Positions 23,550 to 31,510 of a stretch of 33,354 nucleotides of DNA are shown piece by piece (the stretch's first letter is position 1; every line of letters begins with the position of its first letter). The DNA comes from Mycobacterium parascrofulaceum ATCC BAA-614. GTDB taxonomy: Bacteria > Actinomycetota > Actinomycetes > Mycobacteriales > Mycobacteriaceae. A program made the position numbers and the translations under genes. The notes below the pieces were generated by a model. That model searched no databases. It was not told the DNA's origin and saw only the letters and a program-made list of their open reading frames with translations. The stretch covers positions 104,219 to 137,572 of the forward strand of contig NZ_GG770556.1 of the NCBI RefSeq assembly GCF_000164135.1, read 5' to 3'.

Positions 23550-24662
23550 TCAGCGGCCGTCCTGGTCACGGCCAACGGAAACGGTTTTCGGATGGGGCAT
23601 CGGGTGACGCACGTCCGGCGCCTCGTCCGGGGCCTGGTCTCGCACCCAGCTGACGGCCTGCATGTAGGCCTCGATCAGTCGGTCCTCGGCCGGGTAATCG
23701 AACCTCGCCGGATACAGCGGGTAGTCCTCGCTGGTGACCGGGTGCGCCTCGAGCCACTCTACGGCCTCCACCATCGCGTCGCGGGCGGATATGACCTCGC
23801 GGTAGCCCAGCTCGCGCTTCGCCTTGTTGGTGTCCAGCAGGATGTGCGGCCGCCCGGTCGGCGGCAACAGTTCAATCAGCGCCGAACCCGCGAGTTCGCC
23901 GGGAATGCCGACGAATTCGAGCTCACTGCCCATGATCTGCGCGATCGCCTCGGCCCACTGACGCACGGTGTATTGGTCGTCGTCGCCGGCGTTGTAGGCC
24001 TGGCCGTTGGCGACGTCGGGGTTGTCGACGGCGCCTAGCACGACCTCGGCGGCGTTACGCCCAGCGGCCCGGGAGATGATCCATAAACCGTTGTCGGGCA
24101 GGATCATTCGGGTTCTGCCGTCGCGGATACGGCGCATCACCGACCATTCCCAGGGCACCAGGTTGCGTGGGCCGTAGATCGCGGGGTACCGGATCACCGT
24201 TCCGCGGAACGCGCCGGACGCCGCCCGATCCAGGACGGCGCGCTCGGCCGACCGGATCAGCTTGGCGAAACGCGGCACCGGTTCGGTGCCGTCGGCCAGC
24301 GGGCCGTCCTCACGCGCGTTGAGCGCCATGCCGTAGGGCGTGACGGTTTCGGGCTGCAGACAACCGCGGTAGGCCGGCACCCCGCCGATGCTGATCAGCT
24401 GCCCGCACCGTCCGGCGAACACCTCCGCGATCGCAGCGACTCGCCCGTACATCGCCAGCACGATGTCGAAGGACTGGTCGCCCACCGCCTCGGTGATCGA
24501 TTCGGCAAAGTGTGGGTCGGCGTGGATGTGCGGAACGTCCGGCAGGTCGGCCGGCTCGTGCACGCCCCGGTGCAGCATGGTCACGTCGTGACCTCGTTGC
24601 AGAAGTCCCTGCAGCACCGGGACCCCGGTTGCGCCGCTCCCGCCGACGACGAGCGCTTTCAT
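23550..24662 (-). CDS. NAD-dependent epimerase/dehydratase-like protein (extended/atypical SDR)
   Basis: 370 aa. N-terminal Rossmann motif GGSGATG (7-13) and a first strand MKALVVGG. Later are RYPAIYGPRN (158-167), typical of extended SDRs, and a YNAGDDDQYTV segment. The expected active-site YxxxK is not evident: the equivalent stretch reads RFAKLIRSAE (131-140), with Phe and no correctly spaced Lys. So it may be an atypical SDR with another catalytic arrangement or only a binding role. It is first gene of the minus operon, 19 bp before the next gene, with an operator-like repeat 22 bp upstream of its ATG. Confidence 0.78.
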   Translation of the reverse strand: MKALVVGGSGATGVPVLQGLLQRGHDVTMLHRGVHEPADLPDVPHIHADPHFAESITEAVGDQSFDIVLAMYGRVAAIAEVFAGRCGQLISIGGVPAYRGCLQPETVTPYGMALNAREDGPLADGTEPVPRFAKLIRSAERAVLDRAASGAFRGTVIRYPAIYGPRNLVPWEWSVMRRIRDGRTRMILPDNGLWIISRAAGRNAAEVVLGAVDNPDVANGQAYNAGDDDQYTVRQWAEAIAQIMGSELEFVGIPGELAGSALIELLPPTGRPHILLDTNKAKRELGYREVISARDAMVEAVEWLEAHPVTSEDYPLYPARFDYPAEDRLIEAYMQAVSWVRDQAPDEAPDVRHPMPHPKTVSVGRDQDGR

Positions 24663-24684
24663 ACTTCATCCGCCTATCTACCGA

Positions 24685-24701
24685 ACCAAACGGCAATTGG
24701 T
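24685..24701. promoter_or_regulatory. Putative operator, 17-bp repeat (epimerase operon)
   Basis: Reads ACCAAAC-GGC-AATTGGT; with two flanking bases on each side the outer 7-bp arms (GAACCAA / TTGGTTC) are perfect. It is 22 bp upstream of the minus-strand ATG at 24662. Confidence 0.6.
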
Positions 24702-24854
24702 TCTCTATACAACCACACGCCTGGCCGCGTTGGCCACCGGCTGCCCCGACGAGGGCGCGGTCGTGGTGCAGGAGGGCCATCTGGCGGCTCGGCGCTGCTA
24801 TAGCGTCGGCATTAGGCGGTAGCCCGGTCGACCGCAGCTATGATTGAATTCTAA

Positions 24855-24871
24855 ATCAACCAATGTTTGGT
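24855..24871. promoter_or_regulatory. Putative operator, 17-bp repeat (SRPBCC operon)
   Basis: Reads ATCAACC-AAT-GTTTGGT; within it AACCAA-TGT-TTGGTT is also a perfect inverted repeat. It is 16 bp upstream of the ATG at 24888. The stretch between this site and the 24685 site shows no other recognisable feature. Confidence 0.6.
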
Positions 24872-24887
24872 TTGAGCGGAGGGTCGC

Positions 24888-25352
24888 ATGAGCCTTGCCT
24901 ACGTCAGCACCATCATCGACACCGACGTCGACACCGTGTGGTCGGTGATCGGCGACTTCCACGGGTTGCCCGCCTGGGTCACGATGGTTCGGTCCAACAC
25001 GCCCGAGAACGGTGCCGGACCGGGCGCGGTGGGTTCGGTGCGCAACCTCACGCTGGAGCGCGGCGGCGGCACCGCCCGCGAACGGCTGGTGCGCTATGAC
25101 GCACCCGCCCGCAGCTATTCCTACGACTTCGCCGGCGAGATACCTTTTCCGGTGTCTACCTATCGCGGCACCATCCGCGTGCTGCCAGTGACCGACTCGA
25201 ACACCACGTTTCTCGAGTGGTACGGCGAGTTCGACTGCGAGCCAGCCGTTCTCGAGACGATGACCGCGACCTTCCGGGCGATCTACTCGCAATTCATCGA
25301 AGATCTGCGCCAACACCTCAAAGGCCGTGAGTTGAGCGTCCCCCAAGCATGA
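24888..25352 (+). CDS. SRPBCC-family (polyketide cyclase/START-like) protein
   Basis: 154 aa. The pattern is that of the helix-grip SRPBCC fold with a hydrophobic ligand pocket: an N-terminal strand (AYVSTIIDTDVDTVWSVIGDF), a W-containing turn after FHGLPAW, then VGSVRNLTLERGG, a TTFLEWYGEF strand, and a long C-terminal helix (MTATFRAIYSQFIEDLRQHL). Members bind lipids or act as cyclases, dehydratases or aromatases. GGAGGG (24878-24883) precedes the ATG. It overlaps the SDR downstream by 4 bp. A ligand-binding or isomerising partner of that SDR is plausible; no catalytic residues can be named. Confidence 0.78.
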   Translation: MSLAYVSTIIDTDVDTVWSVIGDFHGLPAWVTMVRSNTPENGAGPGAVGSVRNLTLERGGGTARERLVRYDAPARSYSYDFAGEIPFPVSTYRGTIRVLPVTDSNTTFLEWYGEFDCEPAVLETMTATFRAIYSQFIEDLRQHLKGRELSVPQA

Positions 25353-26134
25353 GCGGCGAGCTCGACGGCCGGGTCGCGCTTGTCACCGGCGCCGCGTCCG
25401 GGATCGGCGCGGCCAGCGCGCAGGCGCTGGCCGAGGCGGGAGCGGCAATCGCGGTCACCGACGTCAACATCGACTCCGCCGAAGCCGTTGCCGCAGCCAT
25501 CGAGCGAACCGGTGGGCGGGCCCTCGCGCTGCGGCTCGATGTGGCCGACGAAGAACACTGGGCCGCCGCGATGCCGGTCGTGCGCGCTCGGTTGGGGCCC
25601 GTCACGGTCTTGCACAGCAACGCCGCCGATGTCTCGATCTTCGACCGCGACAACGACTTACTGACGTTGGAGGTCGCGACGTGGGACCGCGCGTTCGCCG
25701 TTGCGGCCCGCGGATCGATGCTCAGTGCCAAACACACCCTGCCGGACATGATCGAAGCCGGCCGGGGCAGCATCATCTACACCTCGTCGGTCAAAGGGCG
25801 CTCGGGTTCCACCCGCCAGGTCGCGTACTCGTCGGCGAAGGGCGCCATTGAGTCACTGACGCGCATCATCGCAACGACATACGGTCCGTCAGGTGTGCGT
25901 TGCAATGCGATCGCGCCGGGCGTCGTAGACACGCCGGCTGCGCGCGCGAACGTCTCTGACGAACTGCGCAGGCTGATCATCGAGGGCCAGGTAGTGGGTC
26001 GGCTCGCCGAACCGGCGGACATCGCCCGCGTCGCGGTCTTCCTCGCGTCCGACGCCGCCGCGATGATCACCGGTCAGGTTCTTGTCGTCGACGGCGGGAT
26101 GACCGGACACATTCCGGCGCTGTCGTCACGGTGA
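25349..26134 (+). CDS. Short-chain dehydrogenase/reductase
   Basis: 261 aa classical SDR: TGAASGIG (13-20), an Asp in TDVN (about 38) favouring NAD(H), Ser147, Tyr160, Lys164 and C-terminal GQVLVVDGGMTGH. The strand-4 motif is SNAA (90-93) rather than NNAG. It likely oxidises a secondary alcohol or 3-hydroxyacyl-CoA. Coupled by a 4-bp overlap (ATGA) to the SRPBCC gene and convergent with the flavoprotein gene starting at 27488. Substrate unknown. Confidence 0.88.
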   Translation: MSGELDGRVALVTGAASGIGAASAQALAEAGAAIAVTDVNIDSAEAVAAAIERTGGRALALRLDVADEEHWAAAMPVVRARLGPVTVLHSNAADVSIFDRDNDLLTLEVATWDRAFAVAARGSMLSAKHTLPDMIEAGRGSIIYTSSVKGRSGSTRQVAYSSAKGAIESLTRIIATTYGPSGVRCNAIAPGVVDTPAARANVSDELRRLIIEGQVVGRLAEPADIARVAVFLASDAAAMITGQVLVVDGGMTGHIPALSSR

Positions 26135-26139
26135 CGCGA

Positions 26140-26157
26140 CCGGCCACTGGGTGCCGG
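26140..26157. terminator. Weak hairpin between convergent genes
   Basis: CCGGC (26140-26144) pairs with GCCGG (26153-26157) around an 8-base loop in the 25-bp gap between the SDR and the convergent flavoprotein gene. Five base pairs, no U-tract; a tentative bidirectional terminator. Confidence 0.25.
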
Positions 26158-26159
26158 AG

Positions 26160-27488
26160 TCAGGCGCGGGTGACGCCTCGCGCCGAGGGCGACATCGCGG
26201 CACGGATCCGCTCGGTCACCAAGCGTGCGGATTGCACGCAGCCGCTCTGGCCCGCCGTGGCCCACTCACGCACGCCGTCCCCGACATTGAAAAGGTTTGC
26301 GATCGGGGTGGTTTGCGGCAGATCGCGGCCGGCGATGGCTCGCTGTGCGGGCCAGTCCTCCCCTGCGCAGATCTCGACCGACAAGATGCGGGCGGAGTCG
26401 AAGCCCGGAAAATGTTCGCGCAGATCCGCTTTCAGCAACGCGACCTCGTGTTCGACGTCGAAATCGCCGGTCGCAGGGTGCGGCGTGGAGGCCGCCGCGT
26501 ACAGGTTCCATCCTGCCGGCGCCATCTCCGGACATGTCGCGGTGAGATTGGCGGCGTAGGCCAGCCGGCGGGTGGGGCCGAAGAACACCAGCCCGGTGAC
26601 CGAGCCCAACGGCTGCTCGCTGGCAAAATTGACGGTGATCAAGGTGCTCGGATTCGACTGTGCCCGAACATGGTCGGCGTAACCACCGGGCAAGTTGGCG
26701 TCGCCGCACATGCGTACCGTCGCAACCGGTCCGGCGTTGCTGACCACCACGCGGGCGCTGACGTGGACCGTCCCGTCGGGCCGGCGGATCGTGGCGCCGT
26801 CGACCTGTCCCGAATCGTCGAATGTCAACGCGACGACTTGGCTCTTAAGCCAGAGCGTGCCGCCGCTGTGCTCGAAGTGATCTGCCAGCTGCCGCCACGG
26901 TCCGATGCTGCCCTCCGGATGCATGGCGTAGGTGTCGAGCGCCTTGGGCTTGGTGAGGTAGTCGAAGAATACGGCTGCCTCGACATCGCTGGGTTCGGCG
27001 GCGAACATCGCGCTGGTGAGGTTGCGAACCAATCCATGGACAAAGGCCCCGGCCCGCAGGCGGGACAGCCACGCCTCGGTGCTGATACCGCGTTGCGGAC
27101 GCATCCGTGGCGCGCGGCGAGCGACGGCGCCGACCAGCGCGAGCAGCGCGCGAAAAATCAGGCCCGTCAGCCCGCTCATCATCGGCACATCCCAGCGGCC
27201 CAGCCGCAGCACCAGGGGCCGTTTGGGTGTCCGCGCGTTGATGGTGAGGCCGAGATCCTCGAACAGCTTGGCGTTTTCACCACCGAGCTCGACGATCAAG
27301 GCACCGGTGTTGACCCGGAATCCGTCGACATCAATGGTGGAAGCCCGCCCGCCGACACGGTCGTATCGTTCCACCAGCAGCGTCGTGAAGCCGCTGGCGT
27401 TCAGCCGGGCCGCGGCGGCCATTCCGCCGGCCCCGGCGCCAATCACAATCGCGTCGTAGGTCGCCAGGCTCTCTGCGTGATTGGTCAT
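26160..27488 (-). CDS. FAD-dependent oxidoreductase, phytoene-desaturase (CrtI)-like
   Basis: 442 aa. N-terminal FAD motif AIVIGAGAGGMAAAARL (13-29), Glu40 at the end of strand 2, and RVGGRAS (44-50), the CrtI/amine-oxidase signature. The C-terminus has FNVGDGVREWATAGQSG for the second FAD contact. ATG 27488 is preferred to GTG 27491 because GGGAGG sits 5 bases upstream of it. It is only distantly like the 10185 flavoprotein. It would desaturate or oxidise a lipophilic substrate. It diverges from a TetR gene across only 32 bp, so that regulator probably controls it. Confidence 0.85.
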   Translation of the reverse strand: MTNHAESLATYDAIVIGAGAGGMAAAARLNASGFTTLLVERYDRVGGRASTIDVDGFRVNTGALIVELGGENAKLFEDLGLTINARTPKRPLVLRLGRWDVPMMSGLTGLIFRALLALVGAVARRAPRMRPQRGISTEAWLSRLRAGAFVHGLVRNLTSAMFAAEPSDVEAAVFFDYLTKPKALDTYAMHPEGSIGPWRQLADHFEHSGGTLWLKSQVVALTFDDSGQVDGATIRRPDGTVHVSARVVVSNAGPVATVRMCGDANLPGGYADHVRAQSNPSTLITVNFASEQPLGSVTGLVFFGPTRRLAYAANLTATCPEMAPAGWNLYAAASTPHPATGDFDVEHEVALLKADLREHFPGFDSARILSVEICAGEDWPAQRAIAGRDLPQTTPIANLFNVGDGVREWATAGQSGCVQSARLVTERIRAAMSPSARGVTRA

Positions 27489-27520
27489 CACTGCCTCCCG
27501 CAGGTCGTAAAGTTGCTGGG

Positions 27521-28147
27521 ATGACTGAACCTGGCGCTCGCCGCGGACCCGGCCGTCCGTTGGGCGCCGACGGAGCCGAAACCCGGCTCAAGATTCTGCA
27601 CAGTGCCCGAGAAGTGTTCAGCACCATAGGATTCGACCGTGCCAGCCTTCGGCAGATCGCCGAGGAAGCCGGCTTCACCCGCAACGCGATCGCCAACTAT
27701 TACCCGAGCAAGATCGAGTTGTACCGGGCCGCTTTGACATCCGTGCACGAGGTGGTGATCTCGGAGATCCTCGGCCCGGCGCTGTGCCAGACCGGCTCGA
27801 TCGACCGCCGGATCGTGGCGGTCTTCGACCGTGCGGTGGCGACCATCCGAATTGACCAGACCTTCGTGCGCTTCTTCGTCACCTCGACGGCCGACGCGAT
27901 CCATCACCCGGATCTGCGGGACCAGGCCATGCAACCTCTGGTCGCGGTACACGAGCACTTTGCTGCGGCACTGGCAGCGGCGCAACGCGACGGCGAAGTC
28001 GACGCCGGCATCGACACCGAAGCCACCACGCAGGTCCTGGTCGACCTGCTGTGGGGACTTGCCGTCGACGCCGGTTTTTACTCTGACCAACACCGGACCC
28101 GTCGAACACTGGAGGCGCTCGAGCGGATCGTGGTGGCACTCACTTGA
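27521..28147 (+). CDS. TetR-family transcriptional regulator
   Basis: 208 aa. N-terminal basic stretch (ARRGPGRPLG), then TRLKILHSAREVFSTIGFDRASLRQIAEEAGFTRNAIANYYPSKIELYRAAL, the canonical TetR DNA-binding domain, in about residues 21-72. The 32-bp gap to the divergent flavoprotein gene (start 27488) is very small, so any operator must overlap both starts; no palindrome stands out there. The 3' end overlaps the convergent SDR by 8 bp. Ligand and regulon cannot be inferred beyond the neighbouring flavoprotein. Confidence 0.88.
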   Translation: MTEPGARRGPGRPLGADGAETRLKILHSAREVFSTIGFDRASLRQIAEEAGFTRNAIANYYPSKIELYRAALTSVHEVVISEILGPALCQTGSIDRRIVAVFDRAVATIRIDQTFVRFFVTSTADAIHHPDLRDQAMQPLVAVHEHFAAALAAAQRDGEVDAGIDTEATTQVLVDLLWGLAVDAGFYSDQHRTRRTLEALERIVVALT

Positions 28148-28973
28148 TGGAGGCACCGGCGTCGATCGGCAGCGACACCCCCGTGATGTAGCGAGCTTCA
28201 TCGCTGGCCAAAAACAGCACCGCATTGGTGACGTCGATACTTTCGATCCACGGAATGGCCAGTGCGTTCATCTCGGTAGCCGGTACCGCGAACTTTTCCC
28301 GGGTGGGATTCGGGTCATCGGGAAGGAACACGCGGTATGTCGGCTCATTCTGGATCATGTCAGTGTCGACATTGGTCGGGTGGACGCTGTTGACCCGAAT
28401 GTTGAACGGCGCCAACTCAAGTGCCAGTGTCTTCATCAACCCAACGACGCCGTGCTTGGCCGAGACATAGTGCGCTAGTCCGGGTTGGGCGATCAGGCCG
28501 GCGATGCTACTGGTCAGCACGATGGAGCCACCGTTTCCGGCAGCGATCATGTGCGGAATGGCCGCCTTGGTGGTCCGCCACGATCCGCTGAGATTGATGT
28601 CGATCATCTCTGTCCAGGTCTGCTCCGTCAGTTCAAATGACGGACCGATGGAAAGGATGCCGGCGTTGGCGGACACGATGTCCAGACGGCCGAGTTCGCT
28701 CACCCCCTCGCCAACTGCCGCTGTCAACGCCTCGCCGTCGCGAACGTCGACCTGGCGAGCGACCACGCGTCGGCCTCGAGCTTTGATCTCGCGGGCGGTC
28801 TCGTCCAGATCAGCAGGAGTGGCCAACGGGTAGGGCGCAGACTCAACTTGGGCGGCGATGTCGAGCGCGATGATGTCGGCGCCCTCGTCGGCCAACCGCA
28901 GGGCGTGGCTGCGCCCCTGCCCGCGGGCGGCGCCGGTGATCAGTGCGACCTTGCCCCCGACGCGTCCGGTCAT
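28140..28973 (-). CDS. Mycofactocin-type short-chain dehydrogenase (nicotinoprotein SDR)
   Basis: 277 aa. The opening TGAARGQGRSHALRLADEGADII (13-35), the extra loop after strand 2 (DIAAQVESAPYPLATPADLDET), HPTNVDTDMI and the C-terminal PIDAGASIK match the carveol-dehydrogenase-like SDR subfamily. That subfamily is linked to the redox peptide cofactor mycofactocin, and its members hold NAD tightly. Catalytic Ser156, Tyr169 and Lys173 are present. GAGGAG precedes the ATG. It follows the P450 by 52 bp on the same strand, so it probably oxidises the alcohol made by that P450. Mycofactocin biosynthesis genes are not in the window. Confidence 0.85.
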   Translation of the reverse strand: MTGRVGGKVALITGAARGQGRSHALRLADEGADIIALDIAAQVESAPYPLATPADLDETAREIKARGRRVVARQVDVRDGEALTAAVGEGVSELGRLDIVSANAGILSIGPSFELTEQTWTEMIDINLSGSWRTTKAAIPHMIAAGNGGSIVLTSSIAGLIAQPGLAHYVSAKHGVVGLMKTLALELAPFNIRVNSVHPTNVDTDMIQNEPTYRVFLPDDPNPTREKFAVPATEMNALAIPWIESIDVTNAVLFLASDEARYITGVSLPIDAGASIK

Positions 28974-29025
28974 AGGGTTCTCCTCGTTGAAAGGTGTTGT
29001 GGGAAAGAGGGATGACAGCGAGTGT

Positions 29026-30219
29026 CTAGACCTTGTCGAAAATCAGCGGAACACGGTCTGGGTAGTTGGCGATTCCGGGCACCCACTTCAGGTCGGCCGG
29101 GTCTGCGTCCAGCCGGAAGTTGGTGACGCGAGCGAGCAATTCCTCGAACGCGATGGCGATTTCCACCCGGGCCAGGTGCATGCCGATGCACCGGTGGATT
29201 CCCAGGCCGAAACCGGCGTTGCCACCGCGGGGCGGATCGAACTGCAACTGGTCGGCATTGGGGAACTTGGCGTCGTCGCGGTTGGCCGAATCGAACCGGA
29301 TGAGCAGGCGCTCGCCCTTTTTGACCGGGCACCCGGCGATCTCGGTGTCCTTCATGACGGTGCGCCCGAACGTCCCCACCGGCGACGTCAGGCGGATGAA
29401 CTCGTCCATGTCGTTGCGCACCCAACGGGGGTCTCGGACCCGTTGCTCGAGTTCGGGATTGAGCGCCATGTACATCGCGATGGCGCCGATCGCAGACCGG
29501 GTGGTGTCCAGCCCACCGAGGAACAACACCGAGATCGCACCGAGTGCCTGCTCGTTGGTCAACCGCTCGCCATTGATAGTCCCGGTCGCCAGCGCCCGCA
29601 GGATGCCGTCTTCTTCCGGCGGATTCTCGATCGCCGCAAACAAGTACTCCGCCGAAAGCATCCCGAGGTTCATGAACGACTCCTCGGTGCCGTCCTCGGT
29701 GACCCGGTACACGATCTCTTTTGCGCGTTCCATCTTGGACATGTCGTTCTCGTTGAACACCATCCGCGCCAAGATGCGGGAGACGAACGGGCTCGCAAAC
29801 TCGCTGAGCAGCTCGACCTTGCCGTTTTCGATGAACCCGTCAATTAGCTCATTGGCGGTTTTGCGCATCTCGTCGGCGTAAGTCAGCGCGAACTTGCGGG
29901 TCAGGTATGGGCTGAGCAGCGCGCGGAAGCCGGTGTGCTCGGGCGGGTCGGAATCCAGCGGACCCAACCGCACCGGCGCGGGAGCCGGCGATCCGCCCAC
30001 CGAGGAGAACGTCTCTGGATCCTCGAGCACTCGCCGGACATCTTCGTAGCGCGTGATCATCCACATCGGCCCGGTGAGCTCGGTCTCGGTCCGCACCACC
30101 GGACAGTGCTGCCGCGCGTAGGCGAACGCGTCGTACTTCCACTCGACGTGGTCGCGATCGAACGGATCGTAAGACTCCAGCAGCGCGGCGAGGTCGCGGT
30201 CAGTACGTGCAGACGTCAT
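29026..30219 (-). CDS. Cytochrome P450 (class I, soluble)
   Basis: 397 aa from ATG 30219; GGGGAGC about 6 bases upstream decides against the in-frame TTG at 30234. I-helix GGLDTT (235-240), ExxR as E273-F-I-R276, and heme loop FGLGIHRCIG with Cys344. It is more like the 13577 enzyme (Asp-Thr I-helix) than the 3763 one. It is followed by a mycofactocin-type SDR and preceded by a homogentisate-dioxygenase-like gene on the same strand. A 17-bp repeat lies 47 bp upstream of the start. It probably hydroxylates a substrate whose alcohol is taken up by the SDR; identity unknown. Confidence 0.92.
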   Translation of the reverse strand: MTSARTDRDLAALLESYDPFDRDHVEWKYDAFAYARQHCPVVRTETELTGPMWMITRYEDVRRVLEDPETFSSVGGSPAPAPVRLGPLDSDPPEHTGFRALLSPYLTRKFALTYADEMRKTANELIDGFIENGKVELLSEFASPFVSRILARMVFNENDMSKMERAKEIVYRVTEDGTEESFMNLGMLSAEYLFAAIENPPEEDGILRALATGTINGERLTNEQALGAISVLFLGGLDTTRSAIGAIAMYMALNPELEQRVRDPRWVRNDMDEFIRLTSPVGTFGRTVMKDTEIAGCPVKKGERLLIRFDSANRDDAKFPNADQLQFDPPRGGNAGFGLGIHRCIGMHLARVEIAIAFEELLARVTNFRLDADPADLKWVPGIANYPDRVPLIFDKV

Positions 30220-30266
30220 TGCATAGCTCCCCAAAGGTCGACAGCTTCGTCACTACCGCCACGGTG

Positions 30267-30283
30267 TTCAAACACTGTTCGGT
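30267..30283. promoter_or_regulatory. Putative operator, 17-bp repeat (P450-SDR unit)
   Basis: Reads TTCAAAC-ACT-GTTCGGT, or ACCGAAC-AGT-GTTTGAA on the minus strand in which the P450 is read. It implies that the P450-SDR pair has its own promoter, separate from the dioxygenase gene upstream. Confidence 0.55.
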
Positions 30284-30361
30284 ATTAATTGGCCACGATG
30301 CCATATGCCTTGCATCACGTCTAGGCCGTGGTGTGACGTGGCTCGTCAAGACGATGAGAGG

Positions 30362-31456
30362 TCAGCCCTGCAGCACCGGGTCGAGCTTCAGTGGGCGCGA
30401 GGCCTCGACCATGATGATTTCCCACTCGATGCGCGGGTGCTGCTCCCACTCCCGCCGGGACTTGATCCGGGCCCGATCAGGGAAGCCGTGGTGGATGCCC
30501 TGCGGATCGTGACTGACCAGGCCGGCCTTCAACGGTCGACCGAGAGACTTGCCGCCGTGAATAAGGGCGATCTCGTCATAATCGGCGTTGCGGTGGAACC
30601 ACGGGATGCGTTCGACACCCTGCACCGACTCGAAGGGTCGCGGCAGCAGATTGATGATGTTGATGCCCTCTGCCACCAGGAAGCAATGCATCGACGGCGG
30701 GAGGTGCAGGCTGTCAGACATGATCACGTTCCAGTCGCGAATGTTGAACACGAATGGGAAGTAGTCGCCCTTCCACCCCTCTACATCGCACGGGTGAGAG
30801 GCGGCGTAGATCGATGAATATTCGCCGTCGTACTTGACCCTGATTTCGTACTCGTGCTGGTCGGATGTCACCGGCACCGGTTCGGGTACGCGCACGACAT
30901 CTGGGTCGAATGGAGCGTGCCGGCCCAGGCCGACGTACGTCGGCGCCCGCAACTCGCCGACTGTTTCGATGCCGAACAACATGGTCTCACCGGGATCGAC
31001 CACCCAACGATGGGTGACGGCCTTCGGGAGCACGACGTAGTCGCCCTGCTCGTAGCTGATCGGCCCGAATTCAGTCTCGACTGCCCCCGAGCCGCGGTGC
31101 ACGAACCAGCATTCGTCGCCGTCGACGTTGCGCCGGTAGAAGGGCATCGGTTCGGAACGCCGGGATAGCCAGATCGTCGCGTCGGCGTTGTAGTAGAGCC
31201 GCTGCGCTGCGCCCCGGGCGTCGGTGAGGTCGTCGGTCTTGATATCGGTCAATACCGCGGAGGTGGACTTGAAGCGGCCTTCGGCGCGAAAGACTGTCGG
31301 GTCGTTAGCGCGATACAGAACCGCTTCACGTCCATCGAAGCCGTGCCGGGTCAGTTCGTCGTCTTTGAGCAACGTCCCGTTCGAACTTGAGTCCGGCAGG
31401 TCGCGATGGGCCTGCCGGCTTGTCTTGCCCTTGCTGTGCTGGATCAGGGTTCGCAT
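30362..31456 (-). CDS. Homogentisate 1,2-dioxygenase-like bicupin protein
   Basis: 364 aa; ATG 31456 is preferred (AGGG 8 bases upstream) over 31462 and 31474. The first cupin (about 105-155) contains FYRRNVDGDECWFVHRG and ends LPKAVTHRW. The second contains PWFHRNADYDEIALIHGG (285-302) and IHHGFPD (321-327). These fit the His, Glu and His Fe(II) ligands of homogentisate dioxygenases (candidates H288, E295, H322/H323). True homogentisate dioxygenases cleave an aromatic ring in tyrosine catabolism, but no other gene of that pathway is nearby. A ring-cleaving dioxygenase for another hydroxylated aromatic, or a redefined family member, is likelier. It lies upstream of the P450 on the same strand. 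Confidence 0.75.
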   Translation of the reverse strand: MRTLIQHSKGKTSRQAHRDLPDSSSNGTLLKDDELTRHGFDGREAVLYRANDPTVFRAEGRFKSTSAVLTDIKTDDLTDARGAAQRLYYNADATIWLSRRSEPMPFYRRNVDGDECWFVHRGSGAVETEFGPISYEQGDYVVLPKAVTHRWVVDPGETMLFGIETVGELRAPTYVGLGRHAPFDPDVVRVPEPVPVTSDQHEYEIRVKYDGEYSSIYAASHPCDVEGWKGDYFPFVFNIRDWNVIMSDSLHLPPSMHCFLVAEGINIINLLPRPFESVQGVERIPWFHRNADYDEIALIHGGKSLGRPLKAGLVSHDPQGIHHGFPDRARIKSRREWEQHPRIEWEIIMVEASRPLKLDPVLQG

Positions 31457-31493
31457 GTTCATGCCCTGCAGCATACGAATATGTCAAGTTTTT

Positions 31494-31510
31494 AACAATC
31501 ACTATTTGGT
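31494..31510. promoter_or_regulatory. Putative operator, 17-bp repeat (dioxygenase-like gene)
   Basis: Reads AACAATC-ACT-ATTTGGT; one half is a near-perfect ACCAAAT on the minus strand. It overlaps the stop codon of the MarR gene and is 37 bp upstream of the dioxygenase-like start. Degenerate, but positioned as the others are. Confidence 0.45.

Noticed and set aside
26151..27524. 457-codon plus-strand open frame opposite the phytoene-desaturase-like gene
   Set aside because: Antisense shadow; the minus frame carries the FAD motif, RVGGRAS and the C-terminal FAD contact.
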